This document shows, one piece after another, positions 48,119 through 57,609 of a DNA stretch of 64,000 nucleotides (its first letter is position 1; each line of letters starts with the position of its first letter). The stretch is from JAFEBO01 sp036392375 (GTDB lineage Bacteria > Planctomycetota > Phycisphaerae > Phycisphaerales > UBA1924), in the NCBI GenBank assembly GCA_036392375.1, contig DASVYC010000047.1, positions 1 through 64,000 on the forward strand. The letters are read 5' to 3'. The translations under genes were made by a program, and so were the position numbers. The notes under the pieces are model-generated. The model was not told the origin of the DNA, ran no database searches, and was given only the letters and a program-made list of their open reading frames with translations.

Positions 48119-48955
48119 ATGTCCACCCGTGACTCCTTCGCCGTGTCGGTCGCTCCCATCTTCCTCCGGTTGGTGCTGGGTGCCACATTCATCTGGGCCG
48201 GGCTTGGGAAGTTCATGGCCGATATGCCCGTACAGGGCGAGCAGGCCGCGGCCCTGGCCAACATGGGTGTCGCCAGCGTGCAGGCCAAGGCCAACAGCGC
48301 CGCGCCCGAGCCCGCCAAGCCGGTGAAGGACCCCGCCGCTCCCAAGGAAGGAGCCCAAGGCAAGGACGCGCCCAAGAAGCCCAAGGCCCAAGCCCCGGCC
48401 ACCGACGCCGCCGTGCAACTGGCCTCGTTCTCCGTGATCCCGACCCAGAACTCCGCCCGCACCTTCACCGCGGCGGACTTCCCGAGCGAGATCCAGGTCG
48501 CGCGGATGTACGGCATCGCTCTCGCGGTGCAGGCCGCGGGCAAAGTTCCGCCGGACTCCAAAGCCACCTTCCCGCTCTTCCCGCCGCAGGTCACCGAGGG
48601 CCAGTGGCCGCTCTACCAGGCCTGGGCCGTCGCGCTCACCGAACTGATCGGCGGCTTCCTCGTGCTCACGGGCCTCTTGACCCGGGTTGCGTCCTTCTTC
48701 ATTGCAGGTGTGATGCTCGGTGCCATCTGGCTCACCGAGGTCGGCCCCGCGATGCAGTCCGGCAACGCGACGTTCTACATACTGCCCGGCAACCGCGAGA
48801 CCTTCGGCGGCGACTGGAACACCCTCATCATCCAGTGCTCCATGCTCGCCATGGCCCTCAACCTGCTGTTCGCCGGGGCCGGGGGCCTTTCGATGGACCG
48901 GGCAATCTCCGGACGTCCGGTCGTCTCCAAGCCCAAGCCGGCACCGCAGGGTTGA
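48119..48955 (+). CDS. DoxX family membrane protein
   Basis: This 278-residue inner-membrane protein fits DoxX: an N-terminal helix with RLVLGATFIWAGLGKF (the family's GxxFxxaGxxKl), an extra Ala/Pro/Lys-rich cytoplasmic or periplasmic loop of about 100 residues (about 45-145), then three hydrophobic helices with AVALTELIGGFLVLTGLLTR and GDWNTLIIQCSMLAMALNLL. The loop is unusual in the family. ATG 48119 gives the correct N-terminus. The DoxX role is unclear, sometimes linked to quinone or thiosulfate chemistry. Confidence 0.85.
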   Translation: MSTRDSFAVSVAPIFLRLVLGATFIWAGLGKFMADMPVQGEQAAALANMGVASVQAKANSAAPEPAKPVKDPAAPKEGAQGKDAPKKPKAQAPATDAAVQLASFSVIPTQNSARTFTAADFPSEIQVARMYGIALAVQAAGKVPPDSKATFPLFPPQVTEGQWPLYQAWAVALTELIGGFLVLTGLLTRVASFFIAGVMLGAIWLTEVGPAMQSGNATFYILPGNRETFGGDWNTLIIQCSMLAMALNLLFAGAGGLSMDRAISGRPVVSKPKPAPQG

Positions 48956-48989
48956 GCGTGATCACGCGGTTCGCCGTGCCACGCACCGC

Positions 48990-49949
48990 TCAGCGGTAGC
49001 GCACGACGCCGGCGCCCTCGAGCCACGAGTACCCGATCGAACGCACAAGGTACAACGCGCCGCCGAGACGCTGGCGGTGCCGCGACCACGTTCCGGGAAA
49101 GTACCGCTGCCGCAGCCGCTCGAACTCGGGGCGTCCAACCTTCTCCACCTGAGCCAGGCTCTTCTGTTCATCGTGGGTTCGGAACGCTCCCAGGTAGCGG
49201 GGCAGCCGCGCAAACCGTGCCCCGTGCTCGTGGAAGCGCAGCACCAGCTCCCAGTCCATCGCGAACTGGAACGAGGCATCGACACGTGAGCCGCAGCGCT
49301 CCCACAGCGTGCGTCTCCAGAACAGTGTCTCCTGCGGGATGTAATCACGCCACAGGAACGCGCTGGTGGAATGCCGCGGCAGCACCCATCGCCCCACCTC
49401 GCGGCCGTCGTGGTCGATCACCAGCCGCTGCCCGTACACCACGTCGACATCTGGGTGGGCCGCGAAGTACTGCACCACCGCGTCGATCGCCCCCGGCAGC
49501 AGCAGATCATCCGAATTGATCCACGACATGATGTCGCCCCGGGTCAGGGCGAACGCCTTGTTGATCGCGTCGGCCTGCCCCTTGTCCGGCTCGGATCGCC
49601 ACGCGGTGAGCCGCGATTCGATCGACCGCAGATACTCCGCCGACCCGTCCTTTGACCCGCCGTCCATCACGACGTACTCGAGATCCGGATATCGCTGCCC
49701 CAGCACGCTCTCGACAGTCGCCTCCAAGAAGCGCCGCTGATTGAACGAAGGCGTCACGATCGATACCTTCTGAGATAATGAGCCGACCGCGCGGGCGGTC
49801 GAGCCTTCCGGGCTCCGGAGCTCCACGGGCGCATGCTGCGTGAACACCCCTAAGCGCAACCCCAGCGGCCTGGCGATGTTCTTCATCGCCCGCTTCGCGC
49901 GCGTTGCTGTGGTGAGTCCGCTCGACACGTCGAGCTCGCCGCCGGCCAT
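48990..49949 (-). CDS. Glycosyltransferase family 2
   Basis: This 319-residue cytoplasmic enzyme has the GT-A fold: SIVTPSFNQRRFLEATVESVL (63-83), DGGSKDGSAEYL near 96-107, INSDDLLLPGA (144-154) with the metal-binding DxD-like NSDD, and a C-terminal ETLFWRR and WELVLRF block. Such enzymes add sugars to lipid-linked or surface glycans. ATG 49949 and ATG 49886 are both possible; neither has a good ribosome site. It is divergent from the methyltransferase and transferase genes, which probably serve the same surface polymer. Confidence 0.87.
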   Translation of the reverse strand: MAGGELDVSSGLTTATRAKRAMKNIARPLGLRLGVFTQHAPVELRSPEGSTARAVGSLSQKVSIVTPSFNQRRFLEATVESVLGQRYPDLEYVVMDGGSKDGSAEYLRSIESRLTAWRSEPDKGQADAINKAFALTRGDIMSWINSDDLLLPGAIDAVVQYFAAHPDVDVVYGQRLVIDHDGREVGRWVLPRHSTSAFLWRDYIPQETLFWRRTLWERCGSRVDASFQFAMDWELVLRFHEHGARFARLPRYLGAFRTHDEQKSLAQVEKVGRPEFERLRQRYFPGTWSRHRQRLGGALYLVRSIGYSWLEGAGVVRYR

Positions 49950-50000
49950 GCGAAAGCGTACGAGCGGTCCGGCGGCTTGCCGGTCGCAATAGAATGGGCC

Positions 50001-50846
50001 ATGGCCCTGCAAACCATCATGTCCCGCCTGCGCGGGCAGTCGCCCACCGACACCCGCCTCGCCGAGCGTCGCCGCCTGGCCGAGTCCTACCTCAACCCCA
50101 TCTGGGCCAAGATGGAGTCGTGGCTCGCCACCTCGCGTGAGACCACCAACTTCACCTACGACCTGACCGACCTGAATCTCACGCACCTGGCCGGCTTCGT
50201 CTCCGGCGTCACCGCCGCGCCGCTCAGGGAGTCCGAGGCCATGATCGCGGAGCTTGCCAACGACCGCGAGCTCGCCGAGCACGTGCGAGTGCAAACCCAG
50301 AACGCCGGCCCCCGCGGCGAGCTCTCCGACCTGGTCGCCCGCTACGCCCGCCGCGCCGGCTGGTACGCCCTGGTCCGTCTCACCAAGCCCCGCCTCGTCG
50401 TCGAGACCGGCGTCGAAAAAGGCCTGGGCTCGGTTGTCCTCTGCGCCGCCCTCCGCAAGAACGCCGCCGAAGGACACCCCGGCCGCTACCTCGGCACCGA
50501 CATCGACACCGGCGCGGGCTGGATGCTCAAGGGTCCGTACGCCGAAGTCGGGAAGATCCTCTACGGCGATTCGATTGAATCCCTCAAGACCATCACCGAC
50601 TCGATCGACCTTTTCATCAACGACAGCGACCACAGCAGCGACTACGAACGCCGCGAGTACGAGACCATCGCGTCCAAGCTGAGCGAGCGCGCGATCATCC
50701 TGGGCGACAACGCCCACGTGACGCCCGAGATCTACAACTTCGCCAAGAAGTCCGGCCGCAAGTTCCTGTACTTCCAGGAACGCCCCAAGGACCACTGGTA
50801 CCCCGGGGCTGGCATCGGAGCCGCGTTCGGCACGGAAGGCCGCTGA
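50001..50846 (+). CDS. Class I SAM-dependent methyltransferase
   Basis: This 281-residue enzyme has an N-terminal helical extension (about 1-110), then a Rossmann domain with ETGVEKGLGS (135-144) as motif I, GTDID near 167 and FINDSDHSSDYE, the motif shared with the Methyltransf_24 group. The next gene, a putative glycosyltransferase, begins 7 bp after its stop, so they are co-translated. Placement suggests a sugar or lipid acceptor. ATG 50001 was preferred; ATG 50019 is possible. Confidence 0.78.
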   Translation: MALQTIMSRLRGQSPTDTRLAERRRLAESYLNPIWAKMESWLATSRETTNFTYDLTDLNLTHLAGFVSGVTAAPLRESEAMIAELANDRELAEHVRVQTQNAGPRGELSDLVARYARRAGWYALVRLTKPRLVVETGVEKGLGSVVLCAALRKNAAEGHPGRYLGTDIDTGAGWMLKGPYAEVGKILYGDSIESLKTITDSIDLFINDSDHSSDYERREYETIASKLSERAIILGDNAHVTPEIYNFAKKSGRKFLYFQERPKDHWYPGAGIGAAFGTEGR

Positions 50847-50853
50847 GCCGCCC

Positions 50854-52023
50854 ATGGCCGTCGCCGCCGCGCATCCCCGCTCGCACGCGCCAACCGCCGG
50901 CGAGCGTTCCCCCGCGCCGGTGACGATGGTCACCATCCCAAAGGGCTTCCGCGATCACGCCGGCGTCATCCAGACCAACGCCATCCAGAGCTGGACCCGG
51001 CTGGTCCGTCCCGCCGAGATCATCCTCTGCGGCGACGACCCGGGCGTTCGCGAGATGGCCCATTCCACCGGCGCCACCCACCGCCCCGATATCGAAAAGA
51101 CCGACCTGGGCACGCCCCTTGTCAGCGACGCCATCCTCCGCACTGCCCGCGAGGCCCGCACGCCCTGGGTCTGCTATCTCAACGGCGACATCATCCTCGA
51201 CTCGTCGTTCGCCGCGCTGCTCGCCCGCGTGGACACCCGCGTGCCCACGCTCATCGTCGGGCGGCGCGTCGATGTCGATGTGACCACCGTGCTGGACCTG
51301 GACGAGCCGGACGCGGAGCAGAAGCTCGCGGCCATCGCCGCCACGGGCACGCTCTCGCCCAGCAACGCGATCGACTTCTTCTGTTTTACCCCCGGCCCGT
51401 GGGTGATGAACATGCCAACCTTCGCCGTGGGCCGCCCGGGCTGGGATAACTGGTTCATGTTCAACGCCGTCCGCCGCGGCGTGCGCGTCATCGACGCGAC
51501 CGGTCAGCTTCTGACGCTGCACCAGAACCACGGCTACGGCCACGTTCCCAAGGGCACCGGCCAGGCCTGGAACGGCCCCGAGGCGGAACGTCACCGCCAG
51601 ATCATCGGCTCGTGGTTCTGTTACTTCACGATCGACGACGCGACCCATGTGCTCACGCCCGGCGGCGTCCGCCGCAGCTTCACCAAGGCCGCGTGGCAGA
51701 GCCGCGTGAAGCGCTTCCGCCTCCGCACCACGTGGCGGCACCTTATCCCCGAGAACATGCGCGACGAGCCGGGCTCGATCGCCGTGCAGCCGCCCGGATG
51801 GCCCCGCCTCCGAGTCCGTCTCGAACGCCTGTTCTTCTCCCTCTTCATCGCGCTGGTGCTGGTGCCGCTGCGGGTGGTGCGTGCCAGCGGACGGGCGTGC
51901 CGACGCATGCTGCGGACCTTCATCCCGCGGCCTCTCAGGCGCTGGCTCAGGCAACTCATTCTCGGCAAAGACTCGCCGAGTCCCTTGCCGCAGCCGACCG
52001 AGCCGCGCACACCGCCCGGATGA
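50854..52023 (+). CDS. Putative glycosyltransferase (GT-A-like)
   Basis: This 389-residue protein has a GT-A-type start: VTIPKGF near 26, PAEIILCGDDPGV, and WVCYLNGDIILD near 108-119 with a D-x-D-like NGDI. A C-terminal basic, hydrophobic segment (about 305-345) suggests membrane association. It follows the methyltransferase by 7 bp and is divergent from a GT2 gene, so the three probably make or decorate one surface glycan. I cannot assign the family or sugar with confidence. Confidence 0.6.
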   Translation: MAVAAAHPRSHAPTAGERSPAPVTMVTIPKGFRDHAGVIQTNAIQSWTRLVRPAEIILCGDDPGVREMAHSTGATHRPDIEKTDLGTPLVSDAILRTAREARTPWVCYLNGDIILDSSFAALLARVDTRVPTLIVGRRVDVDVTTVLDLDEPDAEQKLAAIAATGTLSPSNAIDFFCFTPGPWVMNMPTFAVGRPGWDNWFMFNAVRRGVRVIDATGQLLTLHQNHGYGHVPKGTGQAWNGPEAERHRQIIGSWFCYFTIDDATHVLTPGGVRRSFTKAAWQSRVKRFRLRTTWRHLIPENMRDEPGSIAVQPPGWPRLRVRLERLFFSLFIALVLVPLRVVRASGRACRRMLRTFIPRPLRRWLRQLILGKDSPSPLPQPTEPRTPPG

Positions 52024-52059
52024 TCGCCGCTGGTGCGGCTCACACCCACATCGCGTCGC

Positions 52060-53835
52060 TCAACCCTGCTTCGCCCACGGGCGTAGCACCACGATCGTCT
52101 CGTCGTCGGGACGCTGGGCCAATCCCGCGAATTGCCGCAGGCTCCAATGAATGTGCTCGGTGATCCGGGCCGCGGTCGCCTTGGGCTCCTGCTTGAGGAT
52201 CTCCAGGAGGCACGCCCGCAGCCTCTTCTTCCCGAACTTCTCGCGTCCGAAGTTCACCGTATCCACCACGCCGTCGGTGTACGCCACCAGCACATCGCCC
52301 GGGTGCATGTCGTACACCGCGCGCTGGTAGCGCTGGCTGCGATCGATGCCCACCACCATGCCGCCCACCGACAGCTCGTCGATGTCGGCCGGCCCCGGGG
52401 CCCGGTGCTCGGGCACCCGCACCACCAGGGGCGGCTCGTGCCCCGCGCTGCAGTATGTCAGCCGCAGCTTCACCGGATCGAGCACGCCATACCACAGCGT
52501 CGCGAACTCGTTGTCGAGCATGTCGCGGCACAACGCCACGTTGACGCGGCTGATCACCTCGTCAAGGTCGTACACCCCCTGCGCGTGGGCCCGCAGACTC
52601 GCCCGCACCGCCGACATCAGCAGCGCCGCCGCGATCCCCTTGCCCACCACATCCCCCACCACGATGCCCAGATGGCTCGACAGGTTGATGAAGTCGTAGA
52701 AGTCGCCGCCCAATTCGAACGACGGCTCGTACTTCGCCGCCACGTCCAGGTGCGACCACTCCTTGGTGAGCGCTGGAATAAACCGCGGCAGCATCCGCCG
52801 CTGCACGTCGCTCGCCAGCGTCAACTGCCGCTGCAGACGCTGATCCTCTTCCTGCATCTTGAGCAGCCGCGCCTGCTGCACCGCCACCGCGGCCTGAGCC
52901 GCGATCGCCCGCAGCACCCGCTTGTCGCTCTCGTCAAACGCCCGCGGCACCCGCGCGTACAGACGCATCACCCCGATCGGTCGCCCCTGAAACGCCAGCC
53001 CCGCGTGGATCGCCGCTCCCAACCCCTCGATGATCAGCCGCTGCGGCTCCAGCACCCGCGCGTCCGACGCCAGATCCTCGCTTACTACCAACTCGCCGCC
53101 GATCGCCATGCGATCAAACAGCCGGTCCTGCGACAAAGGTCTGGGATCATCCAACCAATCTCGGCTCAGCCCCTTGCTCGCGATCAGCGACAGATTCTCT
53201 TCCGTCGGCCCCGACAGCTCGGAGACCTCCTCCGTCTCCTCCGGCACCAGCACCACGCTGCCGCAGTCCAGCTCGAGCACGTCGAGGGCCAGCTCGAGCG
53301 CCACTTGCAGCACGCGATCGACGCTCATCGAACGCGTGAGCATCGTGCTCAGCTTGAAGAGCGCGCTCGCCTCCTTCACCCGATGACGCAAGTCCAGCTC
53401 GTGCTCGCACAGTTCGCCCGCGGTGCCCGCCAGCAAGGTGACGGCACGCTCCAGCGTCTCGCGGGCCGCCTCCTGCCCGCCAGGGCCCACCCGCAGCGAT
53501 CCCACCCGCGTCCCCGCCACCATCAGCGGCACGCTCGCGGCCCCCTCCGCCGCCGGGCTGATGCCCTCCTCGACCACCCAGCTCCGATCGCTGTCACCGA
53601 TCTTGACGATCCGCCCCCGCACGTCCAGCAGATCCACTCGCACGCCCGTCAGACGCGAGAGCTGATCGCACAGCTTCACCAGCGAACCGTCGGACAGGAA
53701 GTCCGTGATCGACAACCGCGACCCCGCCCGTTCTGACGACGGGGCGTCCACCGCCCCCGCCACCTCGCGGAGTCGTTGGGCCGGGCTTTCGGAGCTGTCG
53801 GAGGGCAGGGGCGGGGACACGCCAGACGTCTGCAT
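52060..53835 (-). CDS. GAF domain SpoIIE/PP2C-type serine phosphatase
   Basis: This 591-residue regulator has an N-terminal sensor region (about 50-150), a GAF domain (about 160-335) and a C-terminal RsbU-like phosphatase domain (about 385-588). Metal-site motifs are ELGGDFYDF, VGDVVGKGIAAALLMSAVR and AYTDGVVDTVN. GAGG sits 5 nt before the ATG. In partner switching it would dephosphorylate a STAS anti-sigma antagonist; the only STAS protein in the window is far away (88-687). It is a single gene. Confidence 0.9.
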   Translation of the reverse strand: MQTSGVSPPLPSDSSESPAQRLREVAGAVDAPSSERAGSRLSITDFLSDGSLVKLCDQLSRLTGVRVDLLDVRGRIVKIGDSDRSWVVEEGISPAAEGAASVPLMVAGTRVGSLRVGPGGQEAARETLERAVTLLAGTAGELCEHELDLRHRVKEASALFKLSTMLTRSMSVDRVLQVALELALDVLELDCGSVVLVPEETEEVSELSGPTEENLSLIASKGLSRDWLDDPRPLSQDRLFDRMAIGGELVVSEDLASDARVLEPQRLIIEGLGAAIHAGLAFQGRPIGVMRLYARVPRAFDESDKRVLRAIAAQAAVAVQQARLLKMQEEDQRLQRQLTLASDVQRRMLPRFIPALTKEWSHLDVAAKYEPSFELGGDFYDFINLSSHLGIVVGDVVGKGIAAALLMSAVRASLRAHAQGVYDLDEVISRVNVALCRDMLDNEFATLWYGVLDPVKLRLTYCSAGHEPPLVVRVPEHRAPGPADIDELSVGGMVVGIDRSQRYQRAVYDMHPGDVLVAYTDGVVDTVNFGREKFGKKRLRACLLEILKQEPKATAARITEHIHWSLRQFAGLAQRPDDETIVVLRPWAKQG

Positions 53836-53892
53836 GAGGCCTCAAGGATAGGTCGATCGGACCCAGCGACCCCTGCAATCCATACAAAATAT

Positions 53893-54831
53893 TTACACGG
53901 ACCTAACTAAACTATACAGCGCCCGCGGCGTGGCCGTTCCCGCCGCCGCGGCACCCACCCCGCGCATGACTTCCGCGTACGCGCCTTGGGCATCGTCGTC
54001 GGGCTCGTCCAAGCCCACGACTTCGAATCCCGCTTTCGCGAACGCCGGTCGGTCGAACGGACATCGCCCGTCCGAGCCAGGCCCCGCGTCATCCTGGTCG
54101 AACGTGTTGTACACAACCACCAAGCCGCCTCGCGTGAGGGCACCACGCAGCGAGCCGAGAAACGCGTCGTCGTCCATGCCCAGTTGCACGCTTGGTGCCT
54201 GCCCATCAAGCGGATGCACATACCCACGCTTCAGCGTGTTGCGGCTCACGATCACGTCGTATTCCGCGGGCGCCCAGTCCACTCCCACGCGCCCGCGGGC
54301 CAGCTCGATCGACCCGTTCACGCGCCCCGGATTGGTGACCGCCGTGATCGCGCGGATCGCGCCCGTGTCGCTCGGCTCTGCGTACATCGCGATCGGAAAC
54401 GTGTCGGTATCCACGCCCGTGAGCCGCGCTCCGAGGCACGCCATCAGCCGCAGCGGCAGGATCGTCCCGTAGCCGATGTCAAGCACGCGCAGCCCCGCAA
54501 GCGACGTCACACCGGCCCGCGCCAGCGTCTCGATGACCGTCCAGTACGACAGCCCGGCGGCGTACCGCCCGTCGTAGTACGCCCGCTCGCCGAACTCGCG
54601 CGACAGCAGCATCGCCCGATGTTCGGGCGGCAGCTTCATCACCGCCGCGTGCGGGAAGAGATCCTTTTTCGCCGGATACTGGTACAACCGGCGCGGCCGC
54701 ACCCACGGCAGCGAGCCCGTGGCATCCAGCCAATCCCGAGCAAGGTCCGACTGCGCATGCCCGCGCAACCCCTTCGCGACCGCTTGCAGCTTCGCCACAT
54801 ACGCACCGGGCTTGTCAGCACCATCCGTCAA
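53893..54831 (-). CDS. Class I SAM-dependent methyltransferase
   Basis: This 312-residue protein has motif I LRVLDIGYGT (114-123), an acidic TGVDTDTF after strand 2 and YDVIVSRN in the motif IV place. The N-terminus holds WVRPRRLYQYPAKKDLFPHAAV, not a common accessory region. The start is TTG 54831 with GAGG 9 nt upstream; GTG 54798 is an alternative. It lies between the phosphatase and upp on the same strand, with an AT-rich gap (about 53880-53892) after its stop. The acceptor is unknown. Confidence 0.72.
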   Translation of the reverse strand: MTDGADKPGAYVAKLQAVAKGLRGHAQSDLARDWLDATGSLPWVRPRRLYQYPAKKDLFPHAAVMKLPPEHRAMLLSREFGERAYYDGRYAAGLSYWTVIETLARAGVTSLAGLRVLDIGYGTILPLRLMACLGARLTGVDTDTFPIAMYAEPSDTGAIRAITAVTNPGRVNGSIELARGRVGVDWAPAEYDVIVSRNTLKRGYVHPLDGQAPSVQLGMDDDAFLGSLRGALTRGGLVVVYNTFDQDDAGPGSDGRCPFDRPAFAKAGFEVVGLDEPDDDAQGAYAEVMRGVGAAAAGTATPRALYSLVRSV

Positions 54832-54867
54832 TCACATCGCCTCACGTACGTTGCTCAACATCTTCAC

Positions 54868-54908
54868 CCCTACGACACCAAAGCCCTCAGACCTCAGACA
54901 GTCCCTCC
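54868..54908. repeat. Short heptamer repeat next to the upp stop codon
   Basis: CTCAGAC is repeated twice in the gap, preceded and followed by degenerate 7-bp spaced copies (CAAAGCC, AGTCCCT). It ends at the upp stop codon, like the arrays at nuoK and at the ferredoxin gene. Confidence 0.4.
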
Positions 54909-55556
54909 TCACGCCGTCCCATACATCCGATCCCCCGCATCGCCCAGCCCCGGTTCGATGTACCCCTTGTCGCTCAGCCCGCGGTCCAGAGCCGCGGCGT
55001 AGACCATGACATCGGGATGCTCCTTCAGCAGCCGCTGCACGCCCTCGGGAGCCGCGACCAGGCAGATCATCCGCAGATCCCGCGCCCCCTCGTCGCGGAG
55101 CGTCTGGATCGCCGCCGCCGCGCTCCCACCGGTCGCGAGCATCGGATCCACCAGCACCACCGGCCCCGCGTCAAGACCCCGGGGCAACCGCTTCAGATAC
55201 GCCACGGGCTTGAGCGTCTCTTCGTCGCGAGCTATTCCAAGATGTCCAACCCGCGCCTCAGGCATGATCGACAGGATGCCCTCGACCATACCCAGCCCCG
55301 AGCGCAGCACCGGCACCACCGTGATTGTCGCGCTCAGCCGCTGCGCCTCGGTCTCCTCCAGCGGCGTGCGGATCGTCACCGGCGAGATCGGAAAGCTCCG
55401 CGTCACCTCGAAGACCATCAACCCCGCGATCTGCGCCAAGAGCGCCCGGAAGGGCCGGTGCCCCGTCGTCTCATCGCGGATCCACGACAGCTTGTGCTGA
55501 ATCAGCGGATGATCGAACACCACCAGGTTGGGGAACTGCGGGTGACGCGTGGGCAT
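54909..55556 (-). CDS. upp: Uracil phosphoribosyltransferase
   Basis: This 215-residue cytoplasmic enzyme converts uracil and PRPP to UMP in pyrimidine salvage. The PRPP loop is VVLVDPMLATGGS (133-145). The conserved blocks VVPVLRSGLGM (80-90) and the C-terminal YIEPGLGDAGDRMYGT are present, the latter closing the uracil site. The length is normal. ATG 55556 matches the family start; the frame is open upstream but without support. It is not linked to other pyrimidine genes here. Confidence 0.95.
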   Translation of the reverse strand: MPTRHPQFPNLVVFDHPLIQHKLSWIRDETTGHRPFRALLAQIAGLMVFEVTRSFPISPVTIRTPLEETEAQRLSATITVVPVLRSGLGMVEGILSIMPEARVGHLGIARDEETLKPVAYLKRLPRGLDAGPVVLVDPMLATGGSAAAAIQTLRDEGARDLRMICLVAAPEGVQRLLKEHPDVMVYAAALDRGLSDKGYIEPGLGDAGDRMYGTA

Positions 55557-55713
55557 GGGCCAAGCGTATCGGCAAACCCCGGGCATGCACGGGTTGGAAA
55601 CCGGCGGGCTCCGGCCGCGTACAGCCACAAAGCCCTTGCGTTCTGCACGGGCCCGTGGGAAGCTGCGTCGATACTCGACGCCTCGGCATCGCAGTCCATA
55701 TGGAGTCTCATCC

Positions 55714-57447
55714 ATGGCCCTCGCCGGTCGTATCGTGTGGTCACTCAGCCTCGTGGGCCTGGCCTCGGTCGCGAGCGCCGCCGCCCCGCGGAACGTGCTC
55801 GTACGCGTCGCGCCATTGATCGATCGTGCCGCGGTCTTCGCCGATCTCGCGATCGAGCACGAATCCCGCCTCGTCCCGGGCCTCACCGTCGCCCGTGTCG
55901 CTGAGCGTGAAACAGTGGACGCCGCACTCGCCCGCCTGCGGGCCACGCCCGGCGTGCTCTACGCCGAGCCCGATCGCGTGCTGACCATCGCCTCGCGCTC
56001 GCAGCCGCGCACTTTCTTCGCCGCCCCCGCCGCTCTGGCCGGGACACCCAGCTTCAACCTCAACATGGTGAACGTGCCCGACGCCTGGCCGCGCTACGCC
56101 AAGGGCGCCGGCGTCCGAGTCGCCGTGCTCGACACCGGCCTCGACTTTGGGCACACCGGGATGCCCGCGCCAGCCGCCAGCGCGTCGTTCGTCCCCGGCC
56201 AGACCGCAGACGACTACAACTTCCACGGCACGCACTGCGCCGGCACCATCGTCGGCAAGGATTCCATCTTCGGCTCGTTCTCCGTCGCGCCCGACGCCAC
56301 GCTGCTTGTTGGCAAGGTCGTCTGCGACGGCGGCTGGGGCGCGCTCTCGTGGCTGATCGAGGGCATCGACTGGTCCGTCGCGCAGGGCGCTTCGGTCATC
56401 AGCATGTCGCTCTCCTCGGAGGAAACCTCGCAGGCGCTCGCCGATTCCTGCCAAGCGGCGTTCGACGCCGGCGTCGTGCTCGTGGCCGCGGCGGGCAATC
56501 AGTCCGTGAGCACGCCGCACTACCCGGCCGCGTATCCCAGCGTCATCGCCGTCGCATCGGTCAACGCCTCCGCCGCGCACTCGACCTTTTCCAACACCGG
56601 CCCGCACATCTCCGTCGCCGCGCCCGGCGAGAACATCCCAAGCGCCATCCCCATCCCGTCCAGTTTCGTCTCCTGGTCCGCGGGCTCCAAGAAGGCGAGC
56701 CAGTTCACGGGCAGCTTCGGCGGCAGCGTCTCCGCGCAGGTGATCCACTGCGGCGAAGGGCTTCCCGCGCAGATCCCGCCGCCCGTCAGCGGCAGGATCG
56801 CGCACATCCGCCGCAGCAACACGCTCACATTCGCCGAGCAGTTCGACAACGCGACGATCATGGGCGCGGTCGGCGTCATCATCTCCAACAACGCTCCCGA
56901 CTCGCTGATCCAGGACTCCCTCTCACCCTTCTTCCTCACCGTTCCCTGCGTGCTCATCTCGCAAGCAGACGGCGACGCGTTGCTCGCCGTCACCAGCGAG
57001 ACGATCACCATCGGCCAGGGCTACTCCGGCCATTTCTACGGCGCGCTCACCGGCACCTCCCAAGCCACACCCCACGTCGCCGGCGTCGCCACCCTCATCC
57101 GCGCCGCGTTCGCCCCGGAGGTGATCGAACCACGCGCCGTCCGCTTCGCAATCGAACAGACCGCCACCGACATCGACGCGCCCGGCTTCGACGACTCAAC
57201 CGGCCACGGCCTGCTCAACGCCCAGGCCGCCGCGGACTACTTCGCAGGTCGCATCCGCTGCCGAGGCGATCTCACACTCGATCAACAAGTGGACGATTCC
57301 GATTTCTCGCTCTTCGCGATCGCCTACGACGAACTCCTGAGCCCCGCGGGCACGTACACCGGTGGCGACCTCACCGGCGACGGCGTGTGTGACGATCTGG
57401 ACTTCCAGCAGTTCGTGCAGTACTACGACACCCTGCTCTGCCCGTAA
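55714..57447 (+). CDS. Secreted subtilase with PA insert and dockerin-like tail (copy 1)
   Basis: This 577-residue protein has a signal peptide (1-23) and an inhibitor-like propeptide (about 25-95). The catalytic residues are Asp140 (VLDTGLD), His171 (FHGTHCAGT), oxyanion Asn262 and Ser449 (GTSQATPHVAG). A PA-like insert (about 355-430, GRIAHIRR...MGAVGVIISNN) separates Asn262 from Ser449. Two Asp-rich repeats follow (about 512-577). It is the most divergent of the four tandem copies: the segment after the catalytic Asp reads FGHTGM instead of the usual THPDL. TGGAG lies 8 nt before ATG 55714. Confidence 0.9.
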   Translation: MALAGRIVWSLSLVGLASVASAAAPRNVLVRVAPLIDRAAVFADLAIEHESRLVPGLTVARVAERETVDAALARLRATPGVLYAEPDRVLTIASRSQPRTFFAAPAALAGTPSFNLNMVNVPDAWPRYAKGAGVRVAVLDTGLDFGHTGMPAPAASASFVPGQTADDYNFHGTHCAGTIVGKDSIFGSFSVAPDATLLVGKVVCDGGWGALSWLIEGIDWSVAQGASVISMSLSSEETSQALADSCQAAFDAGVVLVAAAGNQSVSTPHYPAAYPSVIAVASVNASAAHSTFSNTGPHISVAAPGENIPSAIPIPSSFVSWSAGSKKASQFTGSFGGSVSAQVIHCGEGLPAQIPPPVSGRIAHIRRSNTLTFAEQFDNATIMGAVGVIISNNAPDSLIQDSLSPFFLTVPCVLISQADGDALLAVTSETITIGQGYSGHFYGALTGTSQATPHVAGVATLIRAAFAPEVIEPRAVRFAIEQTATDIDAPGFDDSTGHGLLNAQAAADYFAGRIRCRGDLTLDQQVDDSDFSLFAIAYDELLSPAGTYTGGDLTGDGVCDDLDFQQFVQYYDTLLCP

Positions 57448-57609
57448 CGGTCGTGTCCGGGTGCGGAGATCCGCGATCGGAGCCACCAACGCAAGGGACG
57501 CTCAGCGTTGGCACTCATGCCGAACCGGCCCGTTTTCCGGACCTCTGGTTTTCCGTTGCATTTCCCGTCGATTCCTGCGACACTGCTCGCTTCGAGGAGG
57601 ACTCTCCGC

